Origin: Georgenia faecalis
GTDB taxonomy: Bacteria > Actinomycetota > Actinomycetes > Actinomycetales > Actinomycetaceae
Direction of reading: 5' to 3'
NCBI RefSeq assembly: GCF_003710105.1
Contig: NZ_CP033325.1
Location: 3,038,001-3,102,000 of the forward strand
DNA: 64,000 nt
Position 1 is the first letter of the stretch. Each line of letters starts with the position of its first letter. The translations under genes were made by a program, and so were the position numbers. This document shows, in pieces, positions 45,140 to 53,898 of the stretch. The notes beneath the pieces were generated by a model. It was given only the letters and a program-made list of their open reading frames with translations. It was not told the DNA's origin and did no database searches.

Positions 45140-46204
45140 ATGTCGCCCGCCCCCTCCCCCGACCCCCGCGCCGAGAGCCCTTCCAGCGCCTCCTCCGGCG
45201 CCCCGTCCGGGCGTCCCGCGCCGGCGCCCACGGCCGTCGACGTCGTCGTCGTCGGCGGCGGCGCGGCCGGGCTCGCCGCCGCCCTCGTCCTCGGCCGGGC
45301 ACGCCGGCGTGTGGTCGTCGTCGACGCCGGGCGAACCCGCAACGCGTGCTCGCCGAGCGTGCACGGCTACCTCACCCAGGACGGCACCACGCCCGCCGAG
45401 CTGGTCGCGGCCGGGCGCCGCGAGGTCCGCGGCTACGGCGTGGAGATCGTCGAGGACGAGGTCCGCGAGATCGCCCGCGCCGACGGCGGGCCGGGGCCCG
45501 AGCCCGCCCCCCTCGTCGTCACGACGGTGGGCGGCCACGCGTTCCGCGCCCGCCGCGTCGTCCTCGCGACGGGCATCGTCGACGAGCTGCCCGTCATCCC
45601 CGGCCTCGCCGAGCGCTGGGGACTCGACGTCCTCCACTGCCCGTACTGCCACGGCTACGAGGTCCGCGACCGTGCCCTCGGCGTGATCGCACGCGACCCG
45701 GAGGGCGCGTTCCACCAGGCCGTCCTGCTCCGCCAGCTCAGCGACGACGTCGCCCTCTTCCTCGACGAGGTCGACGAGGCGGAGATCGGCGAGCACGAGA
45801 GCGAGCTGCTGCGCGCCCGCGACGTCAGCGTCGTCGCGGGCAAGGTCGTCGAGCTGCGGCTGGACGACGACGGCGTGAGCGCCGTGGTCCTCGCCGACGG
45901 GCGTGCGGTGCCCCGGTCGGCGGTCTTCGTGGCGCCGCGGTTCACGGTGAACGACGCCATGATCGGCGGCCTGGGTGTCGAACGCGTGGAGACGGGGATG
46001 GGGACGGCGCTCGCCGTCGACGACCAGGGGCGCACCGACGTCCCGGGGCTGTGGGCTGCCGGCAACGTCACGGACCTCTCGGCGCAGGTGCTCGGCGCGG
46101 CGGACTCCGGCGCCCGCGCCGGCATCGGGATCAACGGCGAGCTGTGCCTCGAGGACGCCGAGCGGGCGTGGGCGCACGCGCACGCGCTGGCGCCCACCGC
46201 CTGA
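45140..46204 (+). CDS. Thioredoxin-reductase-like FAD/NAD(P) oxidoreductase
   Basis: 354 residues. After a Ser/Pro-rich leader of about 32 residues comes VDVVVVGGGAAGLAAALVLGRARRRVVVVD (FAD-binding Rossmann), then VLATGIVDELPVIPG and the dithiol motif HCPYCHGYEVRD (C-x2-C near 166-169). The C-terminal DVPGLWAAGNVTD binds the FAD ribityl. The usual NADPH-binding GxGxxA/HRR block of TrxB is poor (LGVIARDPEGAFHQAV), so it may use a different reductant, as in ferredoxin- or disulfide-exchange TrxB relatives. ATG at 45140 has a weak RBS. Confidence 0.88.
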   Translation: MSPAPSPDPRAESPSSASSGAPSGRPAPAPTAVDVVVVGGGAAGLAAALVLGRARRRVVVVDAGRTRNACSPSVHGYLTQDGTTPAELVAAGRREVRGYGVEIVEDEVREIARADGGPGPEPAPLVVTTVGGHAFRARRVVLATGIVDELPVIPGLAERWGLDVLHCPYCHGYEVRDRALGVIARDPEGAFHQAVLLRQLSDDVALFLDEVDEAEIGEHESELLRARDVSVVAGKVVELRLDDDGVSAVVLADGRAVPRSAVFVAPRFTVNDAMIGGLGVERVETGMGTALAVDDQGRTDVPGLWAAGNVTDLSAQVLGAADSGARAGIGINGELCLEDAERAWAHAHALAPTA

Positions 46205-46257
46205 GCCGGGCCCGGCCCGGCTCGGCCCGGCCCGGCCCGGCTCGGCCCGGCCCGGAT
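46205..46257. repeat. Low-complexity CCCGG/GGCTC tandem tract
   Basis: Ten or so short units of GCCCG/GCTCG (GGCCCGGCTCGGCCCGGCCC repeated) directly after the oxidoreductase stop. A slippage-type tract, with two 20-bp copies of CCCGGCTCGGCCCGGCCCGG visible. Confidence 0.75.
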
Positions 46258-46262
46258 GCACG

Positions 46263-46292
46263 AAGGGCCGCCCCGATGCCGGGACGGCCCTT
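46263..46292 (-). terminator. Terminator of the GlsB-like gene
   Basis: 13-nt arms 46263-46275 and 46280-46292. The one non-Watson-Crick position is U-G in the minus-strand RNA but C-A in the plus-strand RNA, so it works best for the minus-strand gene ending at 46308. Confidence 0.78.
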
Positions 46293-46307
46293 GGTGCTAC
46301 GCGGTGA

Positions 46308-46580
46308 TCAGCGTCGGGTGGATCGGTTCTTGTTCGTGATCCCCAGGTAGATGCTGATGAAGAGGATCGAGGCGACGATCGAGAAGATCCAGCGGATCCA
46401 GTCGATGCCGTTCGTGTCCTCCACGCCGAACAGGCCGGCGAGCCACTGGCCGACGAGCGCGCCGAGGACGCCCAGGATGATCGTCCAGATGATGCCGAGG
46501 TTCTGGTCGCCCTTCATGAACAGGCGGGCGAGGGCGCCGATGACGGCTCCGAAGATGATGATGCCGATGAGTTCACCCAT
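46308..46580 (-). CDS. GlsB/YeaQ/YmgE family stress membrane protein
   Basis: 90 residues, three TM helices (GELIGIIIFGAVIGALARL, IIWTIILGVLGALVGQWLAGLFG, IFSIVASILFISIYLGI). The pattern ARLFMKGDQNLGIIWTIILGVLGALVG is the transglycosylase-associated (Tag) protein signature. Small general-stress membrane proteins of unknown activity. Strong AAGGAGG 9 nt upstream of the ATG. Confidence 0.92.
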   Translation of the reverse strand: MGELIGIIIFGAVIGALARLFMKGDQNLGIIWTIILGVLGALVGQWLAGLFGVEDTNGIDWIRWIFSIVASILFISIYLGITNKNRSTRR

Positions 46581-46690
46581 GGGTGTACCTCCTTCTCAGG
46601 GCGCCGCAGGTCCGGCGCCGTCTATGCGGGAAGCGTGGCACGGGCTTGGACAGCCCGCACCTTAGAACGATCACCACGCCGGCAGCGCGA

Positions 46691-47473
46691 TCACCGTAAC
46701 GAGAGGTCGACGGCGAGCCCGAGGTGGTCGGAGACCGCCAGTTGGCTGGTCCGAGGGGGGCCGACCGCCTGGACGCCCGGGCCGGCGAGCACGTGGTCGA
46801 TCTCACGGCGCGGCCGGTGCGCGGGAAAGGTCGGCGCCACCGCCAGGGCGCGCATCCCGCTGGCGCGTTCGGCGTCCTCGCCCGCCAGGTTGAGGTCCCC
46901 GAGCAGCACGTGCCGGCCGGGCAGCACGCGCAGGGCCGCCGCGCTCTCGGCGAGCTGACGCCGAGCCGTCGGGACGTCGACGGACAGGTGGGTGCACCCG
47001 ATCGCGAGCGGGCCGTCATCGGTGCGGACGACGGCGGCCAGGCACACGCGCCAGGGGTCCACGCGTGCGTACCGCCCCAGCACGCTCCACCCGTCGCCGT
47101 GGCGCTCCAGCACCCGCGGCGGGCCCGGTCGCAGGGGCCGGACGTGCCACGAGAGCACGGGCAGACGGCTGAGGAGGGCGACGCCGTACCCGGGGCGGTC
47201 GCCGTCGCCGGGGCGCGGACGACGCCGCAGCCCGCGGGCGCTGCCGACGAACCCGGGCGCGAAGCGCACCCACGGGGTGCCGAGGGCGTCCGCGACCACG
47301 CGCGCCTGGTCCGCCCTCCCGCTGCGCGCCTGGCCGCGGTCGACCTCCTGGAGCGCGACGACGTCAGCGTCCAGCCCGACGACGGCCTCCGCGAGGGAGG
47401 CGGCGTCGGGCGGACCCGATCCGTCGGCGGGGAGCCCGTGCTGGAGGTTCAGCGTGAGCACCCGGACCGTCAC
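46691..47473 (-). CDS. Endonuclease/exonuclease/phosphatase family protein
   Basis: 260 residues, GTG start. Fold markers: LTLNLQHG (Asn ligand), VVALQEVDRGQ (catalytic Glu metal ligand), THLSVDVPTARRQ, LLGDLNLAGED (Asp/Asn) and the terminal AVSDHLGLAVDL (Asp-His). A metal-dependent EEP phosphodiesterase; the substrate could be nucleic acid or a phosphoester metabolite. No signal peptide. Four bp after msrB and probably co-transcribed with msrB and the MscS-like gene. Confidence 0.92.
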   Translation of the reverse strand: MTVRVLTLNLQHGLPADGSGPPDAASLAEAVVGLDADVVALQEVDRGQARSGRADQARVVADALGTPWVRFAPGFVGSARGLRRRPRPGDGDRPGYGVALLSRLPVLSWHVRPLRPGPPRVLERHGDGWSVLGRYARVDPWRVCLAAVVRTDDGPLAIGCTHLSVDVPTARRQLAESAAALRVLPGRHVLLGDLNLAGEDAERASGMRALAVAPTFPAHRPRREIDHVLAGPGVQAVGPPRTSQLAVSDHLGLAVDLSLR

Positions 47474-47477
47474 CGGC

Positions 47478-47951
47478 CTAGCGCTCCTCGAAGGTGAGGG
47501 AGATGGAGTTCATGCAGTAGCGGTCACCGGTCGGGGTCTGAGGCGCGTCGTCGAAGACGTGGCCGAGGTGGGAGTCGCACCGCGCGCACCGCACCTCGGT
47601 GCGGACCATCCCGAGCGCGCGGTCCTCGAGGAGCCGCACGGCCTGGGAGTCCTGCGGGGCGAAGAAGCTCGGCCACCCGCAGTGCGCGTCGAACTTCGTC
47701 GTCGAGCGGAAGAGCTCGGCGCCGCAGGCCCGGCAGCGGTAGATGCCCTCGCGGTCCTCGTGGAGCAGCTCGCCCGTGCCGGGGCGCTCGGTGCCGGCCT
47801 GACGCAGCACCTGGTACTCCTCCGGCGAGAGCTCCGCCCGCCACTCCCCGTCGGTCTTCACCACCGCGGGGATGTCGGGGGTGGTGGGGGTGCCAGTGGT
47901 CTCGTTCGCAGTCATCCCCCCATGGTGCGCCCTGGAGGCGGGAGCCGTCAT
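47478..47951 (-). CDS. msrB: Peptide-methionine (R)-S-oxide reductase
   Basis: 157 residues from ATG at 47951, chosen because it overlaps the TGA of the mechanosensitive-channel gene (ATGA) and has AGGA upstream; the next ATG (47915) would give 145 residues. Zinc ligands CRAC and CARC, core [12 protein letters not shown], and the catalytic RYCMNSISL with its active-site Cys. It repairs oxidised methionine. Confidence 0.96.
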   Translation of the reverse strand: MTAPASRAHHGGMTANETTGTPTTPDIPAVVKTDGEWRAELSPEEYQVLRQAGTERPGTGELLHEDREGIYRCRACGAELFRSTTKFDAHCGWPSFFAPQDSQAVRLLEDRALGMVRTEVRCARCDSHLGHVFDDAPQTPTGDRYCMNSISLTFEER

Positions 47952-49504
47952 CCGCGCGGGTCCTGCTGCCGCAGCACGACGGTGCGCTGCTCGTCGCCCT
48001 CGCCGGCGGGGGCGGGAGCGGCGGGGGCGTCCTCGGCGCGGTGGGCGCGCTCGGCGGTCTCCTCGCGCTCGGCGATGACGTCCTCGCCCGGGCCGCGGAA
48101 CATCTTGGCCCGCTCCATGCCCTCGATCGTGCCCGTGTAGAACCGGGAGTCACGCTCGATGCTCGCGAGGTTGGCCCGCTCGCGCACCGGGGTGCGTCGC
48201 GGTCGCGCGCCGGTGGCCGAGCCCGGCGCGGCGGGTGGGATCACTGGGGCGGGCACCGGCGCCGGCACGGCGACCGTCACGGGCGCGGGGTCCAGCGCCG
48301 GCCCGGCCGCAGCCTCGGCGCCGGCCTCACCGGGCTCGGGTGCGGGCTCGCCGCCGCCCTCGCCCGGCTCCCCCCAGGCGCTCTCGTCGTCGACGACGGG
48401 GGGCGCCCAGTCCTCGTCGGCGGGCTCGGTCTGGAACCGGGTCCGCGGGAGGGCGTACGGCGCCTCCCGCTGCAGCCAGTCGACGAGACCCTCGCGGACG
48501 AAGCAGCGCAGGTCGAACAGGGCACCGGCGTCGGGCGCGCTGAGGAGCACCCGGACGCGCACCACGCCGCCGACGGCCTCCGTCACCTGCAGGCTGCCCA
48601 CCCGCTGGTCCCACAGGTCGGTGTGCGCGAGCAGCTGGGCGAGCTCGGCCCGCATCGCCGCCACGGGCACGCGCCAGTCGAGATCCATCTCCACGGTGCC
48701 GAGCAGCTCGGCCGCCCGCCGCGTCCAGTTCTGGAAGGGCGTCGTCGTGAAATAGGTCGAGGGCAGGATCATCCGTCGGTCGTCCCACAGGTGGACGACG
48801 ACGTAGGTGAGGGTGATCTCCTCGATCCGGCCGTTCTCCCCCTCGACGATGACGACGTCCTCGACGCGGATGGCGTCGGTGAAGGCGAGCTGCATCCCGG
48901 CGAAGACGTTCGCCAGGGCGCTCTGGGCGGCGAGGCCGGCGACGATGGATGCCAGGCCCGCCGAGGCGAGGACGCTGGCGCCGAACGCGCGGGCGCCGGG
49001 GAACGTCATGAGGATCGCCGCGAGCGCGACCACCCAGATCAGCGCCACGCTGAGCCGGCGGAGCATCTGGACCTGGGTGTGCACCCGGCGGGCGCGGCCG
49101 TTGTCCGCGGAGTCGAGGCGGTACCGGTCGAAGGCCGCGTCCTCGGCGACCCGGACGACGGACATGAGGAGCCACGCGGTGGCGAGGATGACGGCGATGA
49201 CGAGGCCGTGGATGACGAGGTCGCGCCACCACGGCGCCTCCTCCCCCGCGGTCACCGGGGTGGCGATGACGACGCCGGCCCACGCCCCGATGAGCACGAG
49301 GAGGAAGCGGAACGGCCGCCGGCAGCGGTGCGTCACGTGCGCGATGACCGGGTGCCGGCGGGCGACCCGGACCACGAGCACCCCGACCAACCGGGCGAGG
49401 AGGTACGCGGCGACGACGCCGATGGCCACACCGATGAGGGGCGCGAGGACCGACCCCACGGCGCGGCCGGCCTCGTCGATGGTCGTTCCGATCGGCTGCT
49501 CCAT
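47948..49504 (-). CDS. MscS-like mechanosensitive ion channel with long acidic C-terminus
   Basis: 518 residues. Four TM helices, the last being the glycine/alanine-rich pore helix ([31 protein letters not shown]), then the MscS beta domain ([41 protein letters not shown]). A C-terminal extension of about 150 residues, Pro/Ala/Glu-rich ([18 protein letters not shown]), ends the protein and may gate or tether the channel. It releases solutes on hypo-osmotic shock. ATG at 49504; translationally coupled to msrB. Confidence 0.93.
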   Translation of the reverse strand: MEQPIGTTIDEAGRAVGSVLAPLIGVAIGVVAAYLLARLVGVLVVRVARRHPVIAHVTHRCRRPFRFLLVLIGAWAGVVIATPVTAGEEAPWWRDLVIHGLVIAVILATAWLLMSVVRVAEDAAFDRYRLDSADNGRARRVHTQVQMLRRLSVALIWVVALAAILMTFPGARAFGASVLASAGLASIVAGLAAQSALANVFAGMQLAFTDAIRVEDVVIVEGENGRIEEITLTYVVVHLWDDRRMILPSTYFTTTPFQNWTRRAAELLGTVEMDLDWRVPVAAMRAELAQLLAHTDLWDQRVGSLQVTEAVGGVVRVRVLLSAPDAGALFDLRCFVREGLVDWLQREAPYALPRTRFQTEPADEDWAPPVVDDESAWGEPGEGGGEPAPEPGEAGAEAAAGPALDPAPVTVAVPAPVPAPVIPPAAPGSATGARPRRTPVRERANLASIERDSRFYTGTIEGMERAKMFRGPGEDVIAEREETAERAHRAEDAPAAPAPAGEGDEQRTVVLRQQDPRG

Positions 49505-49514
49505 GACTTCCAGC

Positions 49515-50039
49515 CTACGAGGACGGCGGAAGCAGCCTCTTCCCCAGGAAGTGCGTGATGAAGGGGTTGTCCTCGAACGGCTCGATGCCGGCGTAGCCGG
49601 AGGAGAGGTACAGCTCGACCGCCTCGACGAGGTCCTCGTTGACGCCGAGGATCACGCGGCGCGCCCCCAGGGCCCGGGCGCGGTTCTCCAGGGACCGCAG
49701 GAGGAACCTGCCCAGTCCCTGGCCGCGGGCGTCGGGCCGGAGCCACATCCGCTTGATCTCCACCACGCCCGGCTCCACCACCCGGACCGCGCCGAACCCG
49801 ACGACCTGCCGGGTCCCCACGTCGCTGAGCAGCATGAAGTCGCCGTCGGGCGGGGTGACCTCACGGGGGTCGACGGCGGTCGCGAGCGCGGGGTCGAACC
49901 CCGTGGGCAGCCGCTGGTCGAGCTCGGCCACGTAGGCCGCCATGGCGCGCGCCGCGGCGTCGCTGCCCGCCTGACCCTCGAGGATGCGCACGGCACCCGC
50001 ACCCCGCCGGGACGTCGCCGGCGTGTCCACCTCGTTCAT
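49515..50039 (-). CDS. GNAT family N-acetyltransferase
   Basis: 174 residues, ATG at 50039. Acetyl-CoA loop RPDARGQGLGRFLLRSLENRARALG (the Q/R-x-x-G-x-G/A motif), beta-bulge region VVEIKRMWL, and the late VELYLSSGYAGIEPFEDNPFITHFLGKRL. Substrate unknown. Ten bp before the MscS-like gene and probably in the same transcript. Confidence 0.9.
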   Translation of the reverse strand: MNEVDTPATSRRGAGAVRILEGQAGSDAAARAMAAYVAELDQRLPTGFDPALATAVDPREVTPPDGDFMLLSDVGTRQVVGFGAVRVVEPGVVEIKRMWLRPDARGQGLGRFLLRSLENRARALGARRVILGVNEDLVEAVELYLSSGYAGIEPFEDNPFITHFLGKRLLPPSS

Positions 50040-50118
50040 CCGCCCATGGTGGCCTATCCCCCGGGCTATGTCCGCCCCTATTTCCGCCAGGCCCACTCCA
50101 CCCCTAGGCTGCGCGGGC

Positions 50119-51090
50119 ATGGAGCCCCAGCTCGACAGTGCCGGCCGCCCGCGCCCCCGGCTGTGCGTCCTCGCCCCCACGCCGCTGCTCATGGTGGAGG
50201 TCGAGCCGTCGCAGGACGGGTCGGACGCGCCCCCGGTGGGAGCCGACATCCACCTGCATCCGGGCGGCCAGGGGTTGTGGGTCGCGCGGATGGCCGTCTC
50301 CCTCGGGGCGCAGGTCACCGTGTGCGGGCCGTTCGGCGGCGAGGTGGGCGGCGTCCTGGCGACGATGATGGCCGCGGAGAGCCTCACCGTGCGGGCGGTC
50401 ACCTACGGGGCGGGCAACGGCGCCTACGTCCACGACCGGCGCGGGGGCGACCGGGAGACCGTCGCGCACATGGCACCGCCGTCGCTGAGCCGCCACGAGC
50501 TCGACGACCTGTACGGCACGGTCCTCGTCGAGGCGCTGGAGTCCGACGTCCTCGTCGTCACCGGCGCCGAGCCCGAACGGGTGGTCCCGGCGAGCTTCTT
50601 CTCCCGGATCGTGCGGGACGTGCGCAGCGTGGGGAAACCGGTCGTCGCGGATCTTTCCGGCGCTGCGGCACGCGCGGCGGCCCGGGAGAGGCCTACCGTT
50701 CTCAAGATGAGCCACGAGGAGGTGTGCGCCGCCGGCCTGGCGGCCGACGACTCCCTCGGCGCCCTCCGCCAGGCGGCCGAGGCGCTCGGCGCGGACGGCG
50801 TGGAGGCCATGGTGCTCTCCCGGGCCGGTGCGCCCGCCCTGCTGGTCGAGGGCGGGGTCTCGCGCCTCGTCGTCGGGCCCGTCGTGACGCCGCTGGACCA
50901 CCGGGGCGCCGGCGACTCGATGACCGCGGGGATCGCCGTCGGGCTGGGCCGCGGGATGGCCGTGCAGGACGCGGTCCGGCTGGGGGCCGCCGCGGGCGCC
51001 CTCAACGTCACCAGGCGCGGGCTGGGGACGGGGCGACGCGAGCAGATCGAACGGTTCGCGGGCCGCATCGAGGTCCAGGAGATCGACTGA
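50119..51090 (+). CDS. PfkB-family sugar or nucleoside kinase
   Basis: 323 residues. PfkB signature 1 region HPGGQGLWVARMAVSLGAQV and signature 2 with catalytic Asp HRGAGDSMTAGIAVGLGRG (near 270). It phosphorylates a sugar- or nucleoside-like alcohol; which one is not evident. A TAGGCT element 8 bp before the ATG may make the message leaderless. Followed after one base by surE, so kinase and phosphatase are co-expressed. Confidence 0.9.
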   Translation: MEPQLDSAGRPRPRLCVLAPTPLLMVEVEPSQDGSDAPPVGADIHLHPGGQGLWVARMAVSLGAQVTVCGPFGGEVGGVLATMMAAESLTVRAVTYGAGNGAYVHDRRGGDRETVAHMAPPSLSRHELDDLYGTVLVEALESDVLVVTGAEPERVVPASFFSRIVRDVRSVGKPVVADLSGAAARAAARERPTVLKMSHEEVCAAGLAADDSLGALRQAAEALGADGVEAMVLSRAGAPALLVEGGVSRLVVGPVVTPLDHRGAGDSMTAGIAVGLGRGMAVQDAVRLGAAAGALNVTRRGLGTGRREQIERFAGRIEVQEID

Positions 51091-51091
51091 C

Positions 51092-51967
51092 GTGCGGGTC
51101 CTCATCACCAACGACGACGGGATCGACTCCCCGGGGCTGAGCGTGCTCGCCCGCGTGGCGCACGCCGCGGGGTGTGAGGTGACCGTCGCCGCCCCGCACC
51201 GGCAGTACTCCGGCGCGAGCGCCGCGCTCACGTCCCAGGAGGTCGACGGCCGGCTCGTGCTCGTCGAGCGGCGCCCGCCCGGGCTGCCCGACGACGTCCG
51301 GGCGTTCGGTGTCAAGGCGGCCCCCGCACTCATCGCCTTCGTCGCCTCCTACGGGGCGTTCGGCCCACGCCCGGACCTCGTCATGTCCGGGGTCAACCTC
51401 GGGGCGAACACCGGCCGCGCCACCCTGCACTCGGGGACGGTGGGGGCGGCGCTGTCTGCCTCGACCCAGGGCATCCCGGCGATGGCCGTGTCCATCGCGT
51501 CGGCCCAGCCCCAGCACTGGCGCACCGCCGAGCTCGTCACGGCCCATGCCTTCGAGTGGCTGCGCGCCCGCCCGGCCGACGACGAGCGCGTCCTCAACAT
51601 CAACGTCCCCGACATCCCGCCCGAGCAGCTCCGCGGGCTGCGCCCCGCCCGGCTGGCCCGCTTCGGCGCCGTGCAGGCCCGGGTGCGGGAGAAGGGCAAG
51701 AACTACGTCATGCTCACCTACGCCGGGCTGGACGAGGCGGACGACCCCGGGTCCGACCACGACCTGCTCACCCAGGGATGGGCGACGGCCACGCTTCTCA
51801 CCGCCCCCTACGACGACCCGCAGGGCACCGAGCTGCCGAGCTTCGTCCACGCCGGGGACCGCGGCGAGGTGAGCGTCGACATCAGCGCCGGAACGGTGAT
51901 GAGCTCCGGTGACGACGCCCCGGCCGGGGAGATCGTCGCCGAGGAGGTCGGGTCCGACCCGCTGTGA
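51092..51967 (+). CDS. surE: 5-prime/3-prime-nucleotidase SurE
   Basis: 291 residues, GTG start (VRVLITNDDGIDSPGLSVLA). NDDG metal site, APHRQYSGASAALT, VMSGVNLGANTGRATLHSGTVGAALSA (the GxNxG and SGTVxAA motifs) and INVPDIP. A metal-dependent nucleoside-monophosphate phosphatase with activity on polyphosphate ends in some species. Co-transcribed with the PfkB gene (stop TGA, one base, GTG). Confidence 0.94.
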   Translation: MRVLITNDDGIDSPGLSVLARVAHAAGCEVTVAAPHRQYSGASAALTSQEVDGRLVLVERRPPGLPDDVRAFGVKAAPALIAFVASYGAFGPRPDLVMSGVNLGANTGRATLHSGTVGAALSASTQGIPAMAVSIASAQPQHWRTAELVTAHAFEWLRARPADDERVLNINVPDIPPEQLRGLRPARLARFGAVQARVREKGKNYVMLTYAGLDEADDPGSDHDLLTQGWATATLLTAPYDDPQGTELPSFVHAGDRGEVSVDISAGTVMSSGDDAPAGEIVAEEVGSDPL

Positions 51968-52016
51968 CCGCTGGCCGCCGACTCGCGCTACGTGCCCGGG
52001 CCGACCCGAACGGCGA

Positions 52017-52043
52017 GGGCCGGGCGCCCTCCACGCCCGGCCC
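52017..52043. terminator. Bidirectional terminator after surE
   Basis: GGGCCGGGCG (52017-52026) and CGCCCGGCCC (52034-52043), perfect 10-bp stem, 7-nt loop, between the convergent stops of surE (+) and the membrane protein gene (-). Confidence 0.8.
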
Positions 52044-52055
52044 ACCCCGCCGACC

Positions 52056-52622
52056 TCAGTCGAGGTCGTCGAGGTCGTCGCCGGCCGGCTCCGCGGCGGT
52101 GCGGCGTCGCTTGCGGGCCGATATCACCGCGCCCACCAGGGCGCCGCCGGCCCCCCCGACGAGTGCACCGGTCAGCGCCGAGCGGAGCACGCCCTCGTGC
52201 TCGGGACCGGTGAGGTCCACCTCCGGCACGGGGACGAGCCCGTGGCCGACGAGCAGGGTGTAGAGCATGGCGCCGCAGGTGAGCACGAGACCGCCGAAGA
52301 TGCTCGCGGCGACGCCCGCCCGCGTCTTCCGGCTGGCGCGCGAGCCCATGTCGGCGACGTCGACCCCGCGGCGGGAGGCGTACCAGATGCTGGCCACGCT
52401 GGGCACCCACATGAGCGCGAGCAGGACCACGGGCACGAGGAGCTGGCCGAGGACCGCCGCGACCACGGCACCGGCGAGGCCGAGGTAGATGGCGAGGGTC
52501 TGACCGAAGGCGGTGTCCTCCATGAAGACCGCCCGCTCCCGCTCGTCCCCGTAGGTGGGGCTGTCGAGGTCCATCATCCGCGCGACGGCGCGGTCGAGCG
52601 CGCCCGGGGTCTTCTTCGTCAT
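52056..52622 (-). CDS. Membrane protein coupled to an XRE regulator
   Basis: 188 residues, ATG at 52622 overlapping the regulator stop (ATGA). A cytoplasmic N-terminus with PTYGDERERAVFMEDTAFGQTLAIYLGLAGAVVAAVLG leads into about four TM helices; a Lys/Arg then Asp-rich tail follows (SARKRRRTAAEPAGDD). XRE regulator plus a DUF2178-like membrane protein is a frequent small operon of unknown function. No enzymatic motif seen. Confidence 0.82.
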   Translation of the reverse strand: MTKKTPGALDRAVARMMDLDSPTYGDERERAVFMEDTAFGQTLAIYLGLAGAVVAAVLGQLLVPVVLLALMWVPSVASIWYASRRGVDVADMGSRASRKTRAGVAASIFGGLVLTCGAMLYTLLVGHGLVPVPEVDLTGPEHEGVLRSALTGALVGGAGGALVGAVISARKRRRTAAEPAGDDLDDLD

Positions 52623-52888
52623 GGTCGTGCTCCCTCGGTTGTCGTCTCGGTGGTGGCGTCGTCGTCGGCCTCGATGAAGAGCTCCTCCACCGTGGCCTCG
52701 AGGGCCCGCGCGATCCGCAGGGCGAGGTAGACGGACGGCGCGTAGTCGCCCTGCTCGACGGCGATGATCGTCTGCCGGCTCACGCCCGCGGCGTCGGCCA
52801 GCTCGGCCTGGGTGATGCGGCGCTCGCGCCGGCGGCGGCGGATGGGGCTCCGCGGCCCGGCGGCGTCGGTCGCTTGTCGTGGGGTCAT
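52619..52888 (-). CDS. XRE/Cro-type HTH regulator (YozG-like), leaderless start
   Basis: 89 residues from ATG at 52888. HTH: RRRRRERRITQAELADAAGVSRQTIIAVEQGDYAPSVYLALRIARALEATVEELF. I prefer 52888 over the longer frame start at 52915 because a -10 TAACAT (minus strand, 52901-52896) ends 7 bp before this ATG, with TTGACA 18 bp further up, placing +1 at the start codon. A 17-bp palindrome covers the -35. Autorepression is likely. Confidence 0.9.
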   Translation of the reverse strand: MTPRQATDAAGPRSPIRRRRRERRITQAELADAAGVSRQTIIAVEQGDYAPSVYLALRIARALEATVEELFIEADDDATTETTTEGARP

Positions 52889-52895
52889 GCAAGAG

Positions 52896-52925
52896 ATGTT
52901 AGGGATCATTGACATCTGATGTCAA
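52896..52925 (-). promoter_or_regulatory. Promoter with palindromic operator for the XRE operon
   Basis: Minus strand: TTGACA (52925-52920), 18-bp spacer, TAACAT (52901-52896). The perfect palindrome TTGACATCTGATGTCAA occupies 52909-52925, covering the -35. Further half sites ATGTCA and TGACAT are seen at 52942-52947 and 52956-52961. Confidence 0.78.
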
Positions 52926-52980
52926 GCACTCTCTACATTTCATGTCAGGCCCCCTTGACATCCTCGGCGGCCGTTCCCTC

Positions 52981-53898
52981 TCACTCGTGCAGGCGGTACT
53001 CCGCGCCGGCGTGGCCCACCGGCTCGAGCTGGACCGTGGAGTGGGTGACGTCGAAGTGCCCGCGCAGGCAGTCCTGGAGGGCATCGAGCACCTCGCAGAA
53101 CCGCGTCCGCTCGAGCACGTCGTCCTCGACGACGACGTGGGCGCTGACGACGGGCACGCCCGAGGTGATCGTCCAGGCGTGGAGGTCGTGGACGGCGACG
53201 ACGCCCGGCACCTGCGCCATGTGCTCGCGGACGCTCGCGAGCGCCATCCCCTCCGGCGCCGCCTCGAGGAGCACGCGACCGACGTCGCGCAGCAGGCTGC
53301 CCGCGCGCGGGAGGATGAGGACGCCGATGGCGATGGAGGCGACGGCGTCGGCCCGCTGCCACCCGGTGAGGGCGATGACGACGCCGGCGACGAGCACGGC
53401 GACCGACCCGAGGAGGTCGCCGAGCACCTCGAGGTAGGCACCCCGGACGTTGAGGCTCTCCCGCTGCCCGGCGTGGAGCAGCCGCAGGCACACGAGGTTG
53501 GCGACGAGGCCGACGGCGGCGACCGCCATCATGAGCGGGGCGGAGACGTCGTCGGGGTCCGCCCCGAGGCGCTGGATGCCCTCGATGAGGACGAGCACGC
53601 CGATGACGGCGAGGACGACACCGTTGACGAGGGCGGCGAGGATCTCCGCGCGCTGCCACCCGAACGTCCAGTGTCCCCGGGACGGGCGCGCGGCGAGCCA
53701 CGTGGCGCCGAGCGCGAGGGCGAGCGCGGCGGCGTCGGAGAGCATGTGGCCGGCGTCGGCGAGGAGGGCGAGCGAACCGGACAGGACGCCGCCCACCACC
53801 TCGACGACCATGACGGTCGCCGTGACGGCGAGGGCCGCGACCAGCCGGGGCCGGTGCACGGCGCCGGCGGTGTGGTGGTGGCCGCCCGGCGCGCTCAT
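52981..53898 (-). CDS. Cation diffusion facilitator (CDF) metal exporter
   Basis: 305 residues, six TM helices. TM2 region LLADAGHMLSDAAALALAL holds the HxxxD metal pair and TM5-like segment YLEVLGDLLGSVAVLVAGVV holds DxxxS, the CzcD/ZitB pattern for Zn/Cd/Co. N-terminal GGHHH and the cytoplasmic C-terminal domain (VHDLHAWTITSGVPVVSAHVVV) bind metal. The start codon overlaps the stop of a seven-codon mini-ORF created by a 20-bp duplication (53885-53922), which links it to the upstream metallopeptidase. Confidence 0.94.
   Translation of the reverse strand: MSAPGGHHHTAGAVHRPRLVAALAVTATVMVVEVVGGVLSGSLALLADAGHMLSDAAALALALGATWLAARPSRGHWTFGWQRAEILAALVNGVVLAVIGVLVLIEGIQRLGADPDDVSAPLMMAVAAVGLVANLVCLRLLHAGQRESLNVRGAYLEVLGDLLGSVAVLVAGVVIALTGWQRADAVASIAIGVLILPRAGSLLRDVGRVLLEAAPEGMALASVREHMAQVPGVVAVHDLHAWTITSGVPVVSAHVVVEDDVLERTRFCEVLDALQDCLRGHFDVTHSTVQLEPVGHAGAEYRLHE

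Noticed and set aside
46205-46257. The CCCGG tract as a regulatory repeat or CRISPR-like array.
   Set aside because: Units are 5-10 bp, without spacers, and fit simple slippage in high-GC DNA.
52888-52915. Start of the XRE regulator at 52915 (nine extra residues).
   Set aside because: That start lies inside the palindrome/-35 of a well-formed promoter whose predicted +1 is the ATG at 52888.
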